64,000 nucleotides of DNA from Prinia subflava (taxonomy: Eukaryota > Chordata > Aves > Passeriformes > Cisticolidae): positions 138,859,602 through 138,923,601 of the forward strand of contig NC_086247.1 in NCBI RefSeq assembly GCF_021018805.1, written 5' to 3'. Positions within the stretch are counted from its first letter, which is position 1; every line of letters begins with the position of its first letter. Below, one piece after another: positions 52,801-64,000 of this stretch. The notes under the pieces are model-generated. The model had not been told where the DNA came from, did no database searches, and was given only the letters and a program-made list of their open reading frames with translations. The position numbers were made by a program, and so were the translations under genes.

Positions 52801-53120
52801 GCTGCCATTTCTCTCACACAGCTGGTGCAGAGCGCAGTAAGGGTAGAGAAAGTTAAACCAATGAGGACAAGAAGTAAGAAACAGACTATTAATTCCTCTT
52901 GCAGCTCTTGCTGCACAGATACTGCTGTGTCCTCTGTTTAATGGCTGATGGTTCTTCTGTGCCTGTGGCAACCCAAATTCCCTTGTGTGCTGTACTACTA
53001 CTTTCTATCTATCTGAAACAGTGAAATTATATAAGAAAAGAAGATTATTCTTAAACCTTAGAAGGCTGAAAAATATAATCTTTAATACACCATTGAAAGC
53101 TTGGGACTTCCCTGTATCTT
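49801..53120. other. Noncoding sequence, no gene seen
   Basis: A 64-codon frame at 49820-50014 has a signal-peptide-like N-terminus, but it begins with GTG and has no ATG start, so it is not supported. The minus-strand 133-codon frame (50855-51256) shows no domain. No transposon was recognised. Confidence 0.45.
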
Positions 53121-53747
53121 ACCTTGAGCTTTAGCTCTTCAGTCCCCAGTTCCAGTTTGTATCCTTATAGGAACTAGTGTGGTAAACCAGCACACCACAG
53201 TGGCTCTGCAGCTCTGATCTAGGTTTGCATGCCCTGTAGGGGAATGGGAAAAGGGGGTTTACTCCTGTTATTAAGTTCTTGGAAGGGTTTGGGCCATTGC
53301 ATTGTGTGCAAGGGGAAAGTCTGCAGTAAAACAAGAGATCCACAATTCCTGGATATGACCACTTAATTAAGCAGCTAGAGATAGGATTCAGATCACAGAT
53401 CAGGACACTTGTGCCCACAGGTGTTCTAGGTGTCCAAGGCCTTCTGTGGTCCTTAGGGATCAGGCCGATACACCAGCTGGGTTGACAGGTGTTTGAGATG
53501 TCCAAATGTGATCACCAAAGGCTCTCCAGTGCCTTTCCTTGACCAGATCACCACTGACAGTAGGATAGCAGACACCCTCATCTGTAGACACCCCTGCTTT
53601 TAGGTGTTCGGCTCTCAGGGCCAAATTCCACCTGGGGATTTGCAGATGGACCTTGCTGCCTTTCATCCAGAGGGGCTGGGGGCTGGAGACCACACTGGCC
53701 ATGGCAGGGTGTCCTGAGGAGTGACCATCCCTGTTCTCACAGCCCAC
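53121..53747 (-). other. Open minus-strand tract with splice-like borders, unassigned
   Basis: Two overlapping minus-strand frames (53460-53747, 95 codons; 53131-53505, 124 codons) keep about 600 bp nearly free of stops with one frame change. A strong acceptor-like site (pyrimidine tract then cctacag) precedes 53233 on the minus strand. A strong donor-like site (aag/gtaaga) follows 53123, bounding a possible 111-base exon. All three frames of that exon contain a stop, so if real it would be noncoding or terminal. I do not recognise the encoded peptides. It could be a decayed gene or retroviral remnant, a noncoding RNA exon, or chance. Confidence 0.25.
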
Positions 53748-56700
53748 ACCAGCTGTCCATGTGCCTGCTGTCCCCCAGCAGGCTCCCAGTTACAGGCACC
53801 AGAGAGGTCTCGTCACAGTGCAAGAGCAAGAATGAGAGCACCAAGGTCTGGAACTCAGGTTGTGGGCACGAACAGCAAAACTGCACCAGACAAAATGGAA
53901 AAAAGAAGTTGTTCTTTAAATTAATAAAACGTGTTACCCACAATAAACAGAGAGTCTAATCCAGACTGAATGAATGCATCAAATAGAAGAGAACGAGATG
54001 GAAAAATCAATTATGTGTTCTACAGAACTGAAACAGAGACCTGGCTGAAAGTCTTCCAATGGAAAAATTTTACTTGCAAAACATTGACTGTAGTTAATTG
54101 TCTTGAGGATACTTTTGGCCTTCAATTAATAAAATCAACTGAATGCAAAAAATGAAGATATAATTTTCATAACATTGAACATTTTTCTATTTGGACATCA
54201 TCAGTCTTTTTCTTTGTATTATGAGCTATAACCTATTCCCAAAAGCTTATTTCAATCAAAGTCCTCATTTTTGTTAATATAAGATGTTCTAAGGTGTTTT
54301 AACCATCTTGTGTTTTTTCACAATTAGGATTAATTTCCAATATTCATTCTGAAATGAAAAAAAAACTTCAAAGAAGTAAAATGTCCTCTGCAATGAAAAC
54401 TCTAACTTTTGGATTAGCTGTTTATGTTCCTCTGAAATATCTTTACTTACTGGTTTTTCTTTTATTTATATTATAATATATTCCAGCTTTTGAAATAAAA
54501 GCACAGTTGTTGACTAGGACATTCTTCTCACACCTTATACTATGTCTGCACAAGAATGCAAGCAAATTTTACACTCTTTGATATATACCCTGTTGCTAGA
54601 AATAGTTGTGTGATAAATATGTGTCTAAGTAACTCAGATTTATTAAATTCTGCCAGAAGGTTTGAAAAGCTCCATTATATTTATTGAATTTATGTTTATT
54701 TTTTATTTTATTTATTCATCCCTAAGACTCAGGCTGAACATTTCCCCAGTCTGTATGGATCCTTCATGGAGACAAGGAAAGGACCTAAAGTTTTTAATTA
54801 TTTGTCTGGTTTTTGTTTTTTTCTTATAGGAATAGGAACGAAAAAGTGCACCCACAAGACCCGCACAGAACTTCTCTAACAGAGGTTTGATATCTGATGA
54901 TGAAAAAATGCTTGAGATGTTCCAAGGGACAGAAGAAAGACAAGAGGCCAAGGAGAGATGATATTTCCTCAAGAAAGTCGTGGCAGGAGTGAAAGGGTGA
55001 ACATCCTGATTAGGGTGGTGACTAGCCTGGCTATAACAGTGCCTTTGGGAGCTACAGGAAAACAAAAACTGTGGAAAGAGTATCATGTGAATGAAGTATA
55101 AAGTATGGAAAAGAGAGGCAAGGCTGAGGCAAAACCAGGAACAAGGGGGCAGGACCGTGGTGGTTTTGCAGCTGGTGGTGTCCTACAGGGTTCAGGACCC
55201 AGAATTCACACAGAGAAGTAGCATATCTGTCTGACAAGCTGACACAGCTGACAGAATGCCTGGGCTGGGGGACATGCAGGTCCTGCCAGAGGATGAGGAA
55301 AATCACAGCACACATCAAGCAGTAGCTGCCAGGTGACATCTAGAGGAAGAGGAATCCCTTTGATAGAAACACTGGTAGAAAGAAAAAGGCCAGAGAATGC
55401 TCTGCTTCACTGTTCAACAAGTTGCAGCTGTTGGCAAAAGACTTAAATTTATTGCCTGGTGTTTTTGATGGGGTTTTGTTTTGTTTTGTTTTTTGGTCAG
55501 TCTTTTCTGCAACCAGGTAACCACTTAGTTAGTTACATATCAGGGAAAAAGAGGCAAGGCTTTGTCTTTAATCATTAATTTTAATAGTCTCAATTTGAAA
55601 AAAAAAACAATGGCAAGGAAATAGATAGCACTCAGCATGGAATTTTCAGAAATGAAGTTATTTTTCCCCCTAGGGTAAATAATAGACTTTGTGGGGGAGG
55701 GCAAATGCCTTCATTTTACCAGGCACTGAATATCATGTGTTGCCATTTTCATAAGCAGGGCATGGAAATATGGTGTTGATGGAGGGAGTGAACATCTTTG
55801 AGAGCAGGATACAGAAAAAACTATGAATACTTTTAGGGTGAAACTTCTAGAAACCAGAGACTAGATAAGGGATTTTTGGAGCATTTCCCCCTCTATTTTC
55901 CTGTGTTTCTGTGACTTCACAGGCACATAAATTATTATCATTTCTTATTACATTTTGCATTCTGTTCTTGTCCTGCTTTGAATCCCATGCTGCTTTTCCT
56001 TGTCTAATTGACACTGAGTTCAGTGCCTGCTGAATTATATCACAAGTGTTTCGTGTTTCCTAGTTCCAAGTGGCATTGAGATCTGACAGCCTCTTTTGCC
56101 AGAGGAGTTTCTTTCCTCTTTGAAGCCATTACATTCAATAACACAGGAGACAAGGCAGAGAGAAGGAATTGCAAACAAGAGAAGCCAGACTCCACAGAAT
56201 CCATAGCAAAGCTGACAAGAGAACCCAAATCCCCTGGATCCCCAGAGAGTATCTCATGTGAATGACTATCCTATTAATCATGGGGGCAGAACAGGCTGTC
56301 ATGAGCCACTGATGAGCCTCACATCAGCAGCTGCCATCTTCTCTCTTTCTCAAGTTAAGTGAGTACAGGAGTTATTGGGCTGAGTCTTAATTGCGAAAGC
56401 CCAGGAATTACTCCTGAGGCTCCAGCATCCCAATGAATGCAAAGTTTTGATCTCAGCATCGCAAGCTAATGAGCCTTTCAAAGCTCCCCTCAGGTTGTCT
56501 GGAGCCACTCCCCAGCCACAGACTTAATTTTCTTTATACACTCTGAAAAATGTAGTCTATTTAATATTCTACCCATAAGCTGGCTTGAGGCTACTTGAAG
56601 CTATTGTTTAGGGGTTTTTTTCTGGTCTGTTAATTATAACTTAAATTGGCAAACTACCATTTCTGATGTAAAGCTACATGTTATGTGTCCCTAAGCCAAA

Positions 56701-59629
56701 TCACATACTATATTAGCCTGGAAAACTGGCAGCTAGCAGCCAAACACAGCAAAAACTGGGCTCTGGAGGTGTCCCCTGAACATGTGTAGGCAGCAGCAAA
56801 GACAAAATGAGGAGGTTCCAAAAGCACAGATCCTGCAGCACTGGTTCAATTTTTATGGCAATCCTTTGCTCAGGCAAAACCCTTACTTGTTTTAGGGAAG
56901 TGAAGGCTTTGGAGCATGGATTTGCAGTGCTGACAGGCAGACTACCCCTGGAGAGATCCTCTCTTTGGCACCTATTTAGGACTGAGGTGCTAATGCCCGG
57001 TTGTGGTGCCTCTCAGCGCCCCGTCCCAGGGCAGGTGGGGGTCCCTGGGGACAGCTGGAGCAGGGACAGCTCCACCAGCTTGGGAGAAACCCAGCCAGGG
57101 AAGGTGCTGTGTGTGACACACACACTGCACAACATGGGCAAAGCCCTGCCAGGCTGAGCCCTCTGCGTGCCTCTGCTCACACACTGCACCCTCAGCACGG
57201 CTGGTCTGGAGAGGCAAGGGCACAGGAGACCCAGCTGGCACAGGAGAGCCGTCCCCACCGGGAGCAGGACCTGCTCACCAGGGCTGAGAGCCTCTGCCAT
57301 CCAAACTAAAATGCAAGCAAGGCTGCCAAAGGCACTGCAGAGCATTCACCTGCTGCCACTGGTGGATCCCAGCCCGAGGTGGCAGAGTTTTCACCCAGCA
57401 CTGCCCTGGCACAGTGATGGCACAGCGATGGATCAAGGGAAGGCCATCACCATTGCGGGTGGTCGTGTTCACTGCCAGGGCTCAGGGGAACCAGAGGAGA
57501 GGAAAAGGGCAAGGAGTCAGTGCTGGACATGAGGTAAAGGGAAGGACAGCTCCAAGAATCATTCTGAATTCATGCATTTTCCTGGGAAACCACCATGTGT
57601 GGCTACCAAGGCCTTACCCATAGTCTTGGGAGTCTTGGGTTGGCTTTCTTGAGATATGTTGGTTAGAGTCTTTCTTCTTTGAAAACTCGCACTAGAAGCA
57701 GAGGAAAAAGTCGGAGTTGGCTAGCTCAGGTTTCTCAAGGTTGTTAATTACTTCTTATCTCTAAGTTCTTTCAGTGCCCAGCAAAGGCCTTTGCTGCTGC
57801 CAGAGCACGAGGCGACTCTTCTCAGGTCGGGAGGACTGGACTGCACAAACAGCGGTGTCTGTCCTCCCAGGGGTGACAAATCTCCAGCAAAATCCACACA
57901 GATGCTTGTGAACCTTTCTCTTGCAGGCCTCACCAGGAGGGACAGCTCAGGCCTAGGCACCCGTGACTTTTAGTTGCTGCAATAAGAAATTGGAATGGAA
58001 AAAAATCTAACCAGAATGGAATAAAAAATATTTTCATTTTGCAAAGTCTGAAGTGAATTTTTTTTTACACTTTTTGCAATTTGTGGAATGTTTTTGAAGT
58101 GTTTCCTCTTTTTGGTAGTTTAGTTTTTAGTTTCTTATCTGCTGCCAAATATAATAGACTAAGTGGTGGCCCCAGAGTAGCACTTTTCCCCACTTTTTGA
58201 AATATACCCTTGTTACCCTAAGCTTTCAAGACATTATAAAAATGTGGAAGTTCTGAAAAATTAAAGAGTGGCAGAAATATAATGAAAAGAAAAGTGATGA
58301 GTGGGGAGAAGAACAGGGGTTATTCAAGAAAAAAAGATCAATAGGTTCTCATCTGGCAAGCGGGTGTTTTCTCAGAAATCTGGTCAGACTGAACGGCAGT
58401 CACAGGGCCACCCTCACACAGTTTGTGCAGCCTCTGACTCCACTGCCAGATCTGCTGTACAGAGGCATGAAATTATTTTGTTGCACAACATTTGTGCTTT
58501 AATTACATGTGCATTTCATGCCATGTAGCAAAGAAATCTGAGGCAACTTAATTTAGCCAATTACTCTAAGATCAGGGCTAGTGAAGTCTCTTATATAAAC
58601 ACTTCAGAGCCTATGCAATCCATTTCCTTCTTTGCACAAATAAACCTTTCTCTTCTGTAAAATTTTGCACACAGAAAGAAAATTGGCTAGAGCAAGTCCC
58701 CTGGTAGAAAGGCTGCTTTCTGCAGCTACTCAAAAGAGATATTTTACGAGCAAATTTATAAAGTTGTGTGAAACAACGCTCCAGCCCCAACAACAAAACG
58801 GGGTGAGCTGGCTGGATCTTGGGCTATGGCAGATCGATGTGGAGGGGAGTGGCTGGGTCAGCAGCAGCCAGAGGGGTGGCAGTGCCATTCTGGGTGGTCC
58901 CTGGTGGTTTTGGGGACCACAGCTGCACAGGCACTGCTGGAGGGCTCACAGGGGCCTGGGCAGCCTGGCAGGGCAAAGCTGCTTCCCCAGTTTGGCAGCT
59001 GTGGCTGGGCTCAGGCTCGGGTCCAGCTCCATGCTTTGGGAGTAAAATTGCAAATATAACAGAAATACAGAATAAATACAAAATAATTATACAAATACAA
59101 ATAAAGTTACATTTTCCTTCCCACCTTAACAAATTACTCAACAGAAGGTTTTATTTGTAGAAAATTATAGAAATTTGATCTCTGCTTTGTATTAAAAACC
59201 TGTACTTCCATTGTCACTCTTGCATGATGAAGGATTGAATCCACCATGATCTGGAAAACAGCAGGGGAGGGGAAGAGGAAAGACATTACCAAGGTGTCCA
59301 CATATTTGAGCATTTACCTCTTATTGAATATATCTGGAGCAGCCAGCGTTGCTTGGAAATAAAAGAATGTAAGAGAATTTAGAGAGCAACATCTGTTTTA
59401 GTGTCAGAATTCATTAGTGAAGAAAAGGGGAACACAGATACACCAGAGGGATTTGGAAAATCTGAGATTACAAGCAAATGTGTCATTCAACATACACTAT
59501 TTTCTGTTTCTTGCAACTTTGCTTGACAGAGGAAAAGAATTTGAGTCCAGCTAAAGAGTGTGTGTGAAGCTTAGAAGTATTATGGTACTCGTTATTCTTC
59601 ATGGAATCCTCCTTAATGATTTGTTCTGT
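53748..59629. other. Noncoding sequence, no gene seen
   Basis: 53,950-54,720 is very AT-rich. A (GTTTT)n-like patch lies at about 55,473-55,492. 56,990-57,540 is GC-rich with frames up to 121 codons on both strands, but few CpGs and no recognisable protein. No exon or transposon was identified. Confidence 0.5.
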
Positions 59630-59765
59630 GGCCATATAAAGGATCACAAATGCAATAAAAGTGGGAAATATTGAGTTAAAGCAATGTCTGGCATGCTGAT
59701 GTCATTTATACAATAAACAAATGTCAATGTGGAGCTATAAATAATGTCTTCATCATGATCTTGAA
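59630..59765. promoter_or_regulatory. AT-rich block, candidate conserved noncoding element
   Basis: Repeat-free block with tgctgatgtcat (MAF/AP-1-like half site), aataaacaaatg (forkhead-like) and tataaataatg in close spacing. It is suggestive of an enhancer; conservation was not tested. Confidence 0.2.
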
Positions 59766-59860
59766 TTGATCCAATACCAGATGTATACACACTTCATGAA
59801 AATTCCATTGCTTTGAAGAAAGAGGACAATAACCTGTAACATAAAGCCATATGAATATCT

Positions 59861-59876
59861 GTGTGTGTGTGTGTGT
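59861..59876 (+). repeat. (GT)8 microsatellite
   Basis: Sixteen bases of perfect gt dinucleotide repeat. Short, but likely to vary in length. Confidence 0.95.
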
Positions 59877-60310
59877 TTCCCATGGGTAGCAAATGCTACA
59901 GCAAGAGGGCACAGGGCTGTTGTCTTTCCTGCAATCGATGCCGCTGTGCCAAGCATGGCACACTCCTGTGAGCACACAGACTGCAAGGGTCACTCTGGGC
60001 TGGTAAAGACCTCCCCAGTGACAGGCAGGTCCTTGAAAGCATAGAAAAAACTTTATAAAGAACATCTCATTTATGAGAGAGATCTGAGCACACCTGAGCT
60101 TTCCCTCTCCAAAGCAAAATTAAGTACATTGTGATGAAACATCATGTGAACATACATCTGTGCTGAAATACCAGTCTTGGGCATCTAAATCCATCCTTTT
60201 GTTCTAGCTCTCTTTTTAATGCTGCTTATATGAGATATTTCTGTCCAACAGGAGCTTTTACATTGTAGTGATTGCATTTAAAAAATAAAAAAATCCATTT
60301 CATCAGTCGA
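59877..60310. other. Noncoding sequence, no gene seen
   Basis: No feature was recognised between the GT repeat and the candidate ancient repeat. Confidence 0.45.
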
Positions 60311-60385
60311 GCAGCATCTTGGGGCTGACTCAAGCCAATGAGAATCTTTCCATTGACGTCATTAAGCTTTTATTCAGGCTCTTAA
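60311..60385. repeat. Possible degraded ancient amniote interspersed repeat
   Basis: The order ttggggctgactcaagcc, then a caat/cattga block, then ttcaggctcttaa resembles an old interspersed repeat that I recall as abundant in turtle and crocodile genomes. The copy would be highly degraded, as expected for birds. The family name is not certain from memory. It includes a perfect palindromic CRE, tgacgtca, at 60354-60361. Confidence 0.35.
60354..60361. promoter_or_regulatory. Perfect cAMP-response element
   Basis: The palindrome tgacgtca is the full CREB/ATF consensus. Because it contains a CpG, it tends to be lost by deamination in methylated DNA, so its survival in CpG-poor sequence is mildly notable. 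Confidence 0.45.
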
Positions 60386-63300
60386 TCTGCAATCAATCAA
60401 CCCTTAATATTATTCCATGCAGAGCTCCATGCCTTCCTTTGGTGATAGAAAAAGATGAGACCAAACACTTGTCCCAGCTACCAGTGCTGGCAAATGAGCC
60501 TGGGTCATGATTACATTTCCAGCGAGCCTCAGTCAGGAGTCACCCCGAAATGCACAGTTTTGCCTTTTCTCCTTTGTGTACATTCCTCCAGATTCATGTT
60601 TTGGCTTTCATGCTACACTGGACTGCTCCTGCTGATCTAAGCAGGAGAGCCCAGTCCCGTGGCATCCCCAGTGCTGCTGGGGACAGCCAGCCTGAGCCAT
60701 GGCCTTGTCCAGGGGCAGGCAGCATGTCCCAAACACAGGCTCTGGGATGTTAAATCCTCCCACAGTAGCACAAGGTATTTACTAACTGTGCTGAGATGCT
60801 GCATGAGAATACCAGGGCGAAAAAAAAAGGCATAAACCCCCTAATCTTCCCTGGCCTCTCCCAGAAATGTATTCAGTACACCTCATTTAACCTTTCCCTC
60901 TCCAATGGACATGGCTGCATTTTCTATGCACTAGCTTCCAGAATAACAAACATCTGTCTAAGGGCTTTGATGACAGGGACTTATCTCTTGTTATGTTCTG
61001 GTGGTCTTTCTGGTATGCTTTCATCATGTCTTTTTTTTGAGGAAAGAGAATGGGAGCCTGGGTCTACTCCTGCAGGGACAGGACCATATACAGCTCAATG
61101 AATCACACACACCAGGACTAGGATATGTCTGTACCGGGTGAAAAAATTTTCCTCATGTAGCAGCAGAAAAGAACAGGCAAAAAGGAAGACCTGAAATGCA
61201 GGGCATTTTCAGAGGTGTCTGCAACATGGTCTGGTACACTGGACATTGAGAGGTTACCTGGAGGAGGAGTGGCAGAAGGGAAGGCTGCATACTTCTCTTC
61301 AGAAATAAGTTCAAACACATGCACAACAGTGGCTGCAGAGGTCCCAGAGATGGTGAGGCCCCAGATGGGAACTGTGCCTTGCTGCCTCCCAGTGCAAGTC
61401 TGTCACTTCCATTTGGAAATCCTCCAACGAAGCCTTGGCTGTATTTGCTTCAGTACCCAGTTGCCCCTGAAAGAATAAAAATTAACCAGCAACCCCATGA
61501 GGTCAGACAACAGGGAGAATAGTTTTCATTTTCAAAGACAGGGAATTCAGGAGAGCTCTCAGGGCTAAGGACAGCAGAGCTCCAAGTACCCACCTATACC
61601 TGAACGTGTCAGAGTCTTGGCCCAGTCATAAACTGAGAGCCAAATGGACAGATTTAAAGGAATACAGAGCACCCAAACAGAAACTGCAGGTCCAGAGAGT
61701 GTCCACTTGTCTAGAGTAGACCAGAAGCAGAGGAGGAATCCCTTCCATGTCTCTCCAACTCTGGTCTCATACTTTACTCATGCTGACTCCATCATTCATG
61801 CCATGGGTTGAGGAGTGAAGTGTGCAGGAGGACAGGAAAGGAAGCTCATGGACAGAGGGATGCAGGGCTCAGGGCTGGCTTGCCCTGCTAGTAGACAGCA
61901 GCTTTCCCCCAGGCCAGGGGACACACACTGCCCAGGACTGGTTTTGTGGACTTGGGGGGTGGGGGAGCCCCAAGGGCAGAACTGAGAATCAGGGAGAAAG
62001 GAGAGGAGCACGTTCTTGAACTGTGACACATCAGGGTGGAGGCAAAGATGGGCAGGGGATCTCTCACAGGAGGCTTGTGTGGTAAAGAACCTTACTGTAT
62101 CTGTAGCTTCATTGCAATGCTAAAGATTGAATACTTGCCACTTAAGACTTAATTTGAGGTGAAACCATAAATTAAATTTTTTTCATCTCTCACCATTCAT
62201 CTTTTCTGGGAAGATATAAGCGTATACAAGTCAGAGCTGGAAAATGAGGAGTAATTGATGGAGCAGCCAGAGGGCTTTGTTGTAGCCACATTCATTTCAT
62301 GCTTGTGAATTATACCAACAACAGCAAATAGATTTACATTAGTAGCACATTCAGGATAATCTCTTGGTGTGTAAAATATGTGCAGGTACCCTAATACTAC
62401 AGATTCTGCAGAGATAGGCTTTATCAACAACACACAGCTTTGTTTCTGAATTAATGCTGAATATTCCAGGTGCTCTGTAAGACTGAATGCTTTTGCACTA
62501 CAAATCACAGGAGAGCAATAATTTTAGCCTTTTACAATGAGAATGCTTGTTCTGGGAAATCTTTCCCTCTTGAAGGCCCCCTCTTGACTTTGAGTAGTTT
62601 GGGCTTGCAGGCCTCCCTAGCCGATTTCTAGGCTAGAATTCACAGATAAAAATGTAAAACACAGGTCTCTGTCTTCAATATTTGTCCCAAGTGTGAATAT
62701 AACATGACACTAAGGCAATGATGCTCAGCTGAGGAGGGTGAGACCTTTTCTTATGTGACTTAGGGCCACAGGAAATTGAAAAGTTTAAGCTGAGAAGGGA
62801 CAAAATATGTTATGTGTAATCTTGTTTCTTACATTGCTCCCCTCTGGCCTCAGGGAACCTGTTGATAGCCTGACTCTGTCACAAGGCTCCTGCCATTTCA
62901 GGTATCCTTGGAGTCTTACCATCTGGACATGCAAGAAATACAAATGTCAGCTCACAAGACACAATTTTCTTCTTTCCAGCACAACAGGAAAAGAAACTCA
63001 CTCGGCAAATGTGAAATAATATAATTAATGACTCAGAAATTGAGAGAAAAAAATATCCAAAGTAAGTAACTGTACAAAATCTCATGTTTAAACCAAGTAC
63101 AAAGTGTTTGTGTCTGATTGAATAGGCTGAATTCAGAGGTGTATCAGCCCTACAGGCAGAGAGGCCAGCCTTTTTTTAGCACTGAAAAACTATTAAAGAT
63201 GGGTGATACCCAAATTTTCCAACCTATTAATGTTGCTTGGCCAACTTCAGCTGAATGAATCTGATAAATAAACAGCTGCAAAGTGGTACTGGTTGTGTTG

Positions 63301-64000
63301 GAGCTCAAAATCTCTCTGCCATGCAAACTGGAGCTCCATCACAGAAGAAGGAGAGGGATCACCACCTGCCTGGGAAGTGCAGGAGGGCTGGATGGGCTGG
63401 GAGCAGCCCAGCAGGGAGGAAGGCTGAGCTGCCTGCACTGAACCTGCCACCCTCGGCTGCATTGGCAACAGCAATTGCTGGTGTCAGCTCCACCGTGTGA
63501 AAGATTCTGAGGAAAATCATTGCTGGAGCTCTGCAGAAAACTGCCTTGTTTCTGATTTACCAACCAGAAAAAGAAGAATTAAAAAGTAATCATCTATCTG
63601 GGTCAAATGAAGGAGGAGGATTACGGTGCAGTGCTCAGGGCCCAGAGGTACCTGGACAAGCATTTCTGCAGAGGGGATTAGCACAGCTGGGCCCATGAGC
63701 TGAGTTTCCAGCTGTTTTGCTTCCCCCATCTCTGGCCTCCCCAGGCTGGGACACCTGCAAGAAGCTCCTGGAGCACTATGGCTGAATACCCTGGCCCCAG
63801 GGGGGCTTCTGCCTTTGGGCAGAGGAGCTCACCAGCCTGGGGCAAGCTGCAATTCACTTGGACCCTAAAACTGATGGCAAGCTTTTTAACTGGTCCAGTC
63901 CAGCCTTTTGTTCCCAGCCACCAGAAGGTGAATTAAGGAGGATTGGGGTTGCACTGTTATTCTTCTAGATAAATGCTACTGACGTCTGGGCACTCTTGGC
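60386..64000. other. Noncoding sequence, no gene seen
   Basis: Unassigned; a G-rich patch (ggggggtggggg) lies near 61,955. The final 600 bp is more GC-rich, but no exon or repeat family could be assigned. Frames are 103 codons or fewer and lack domains. Confidence 0.5.

Noticed and set aside
1..64000. CRISPR arrays, operons or prokaryotic mobile elements
   Set aside because: No spaced identical repeats or packed genes; all identifiable repeats are avian-type.

Overview
The window looks like nuclear DNA of a bird, probably a songbird. The clearest sign is a CR1 LINE tail at 8763 ending in the avian direct repeat tcatagaatcatagaat (the reverse complement of the CR1 3' end), with a second CR1 3' end near 9857. 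There is also a solo LTR at 45061-45717 with perfect 5-bp target-site duplications, of a style I associate with passerine ERVL-type elements. Base composition is mixed, CpG is scarce outside two sharp islands, and there is no bacterial-style gene packing. Bird is a confident call; songbird is an inference.

I could not identify any protein-coding gene, coding exon, tRNA, rRNA or known small RNA. The open frames are short, occur on both strands, lack recognisable domains, and many do not start with ATG. The window therefore reads as an intergenic stretch or one or more long introns. I cannot tell which without alignment.

Layout. 1-954: unassigned sequence. 955-1205: a short dense CpG island with a remarkable period-6 G-run array (G-quadruplex-prone). 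1206-7050: unassigned, ending in a 25-A tract. 7545-7975: a larger CpG island with about 50 CpGs and a good CTCF-like motif; a TATA-like box and a splice-donor-like site lie just downstream. 8763-9857: two CR1 fragments head to head. 11144-11253: an A-rich low-complexity block. 25299-25794: an ERV LTR with CCAAT, TATA-like and poly(A) signals, followed by a weaker CpG cluster at 25860-26260. 45056-45722: the solo LTR with its duplications. 53121-53747: an unusually open minus-strand tract with splice-like borders. 60311-60385: a probable degraded ancient amniote repeat carrying a perfect CRE. The remaining sequence is ordinary noncoding DNA with microsatellites and small tandem duplications. 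Several AT-rich homeobox-site-like stretches could be conserved enhancers.

Functional reading: the two CpG islands are the best candidates for promoters (of an unseen gene or a noncoding RNA) and the AT-rich blocks are the best candidates for distal regulatory elements. I see no convincing new biological system. The most testable oddities are the G-run array, the CTCF/CpG island and the minus-strand tract at 53 kb.
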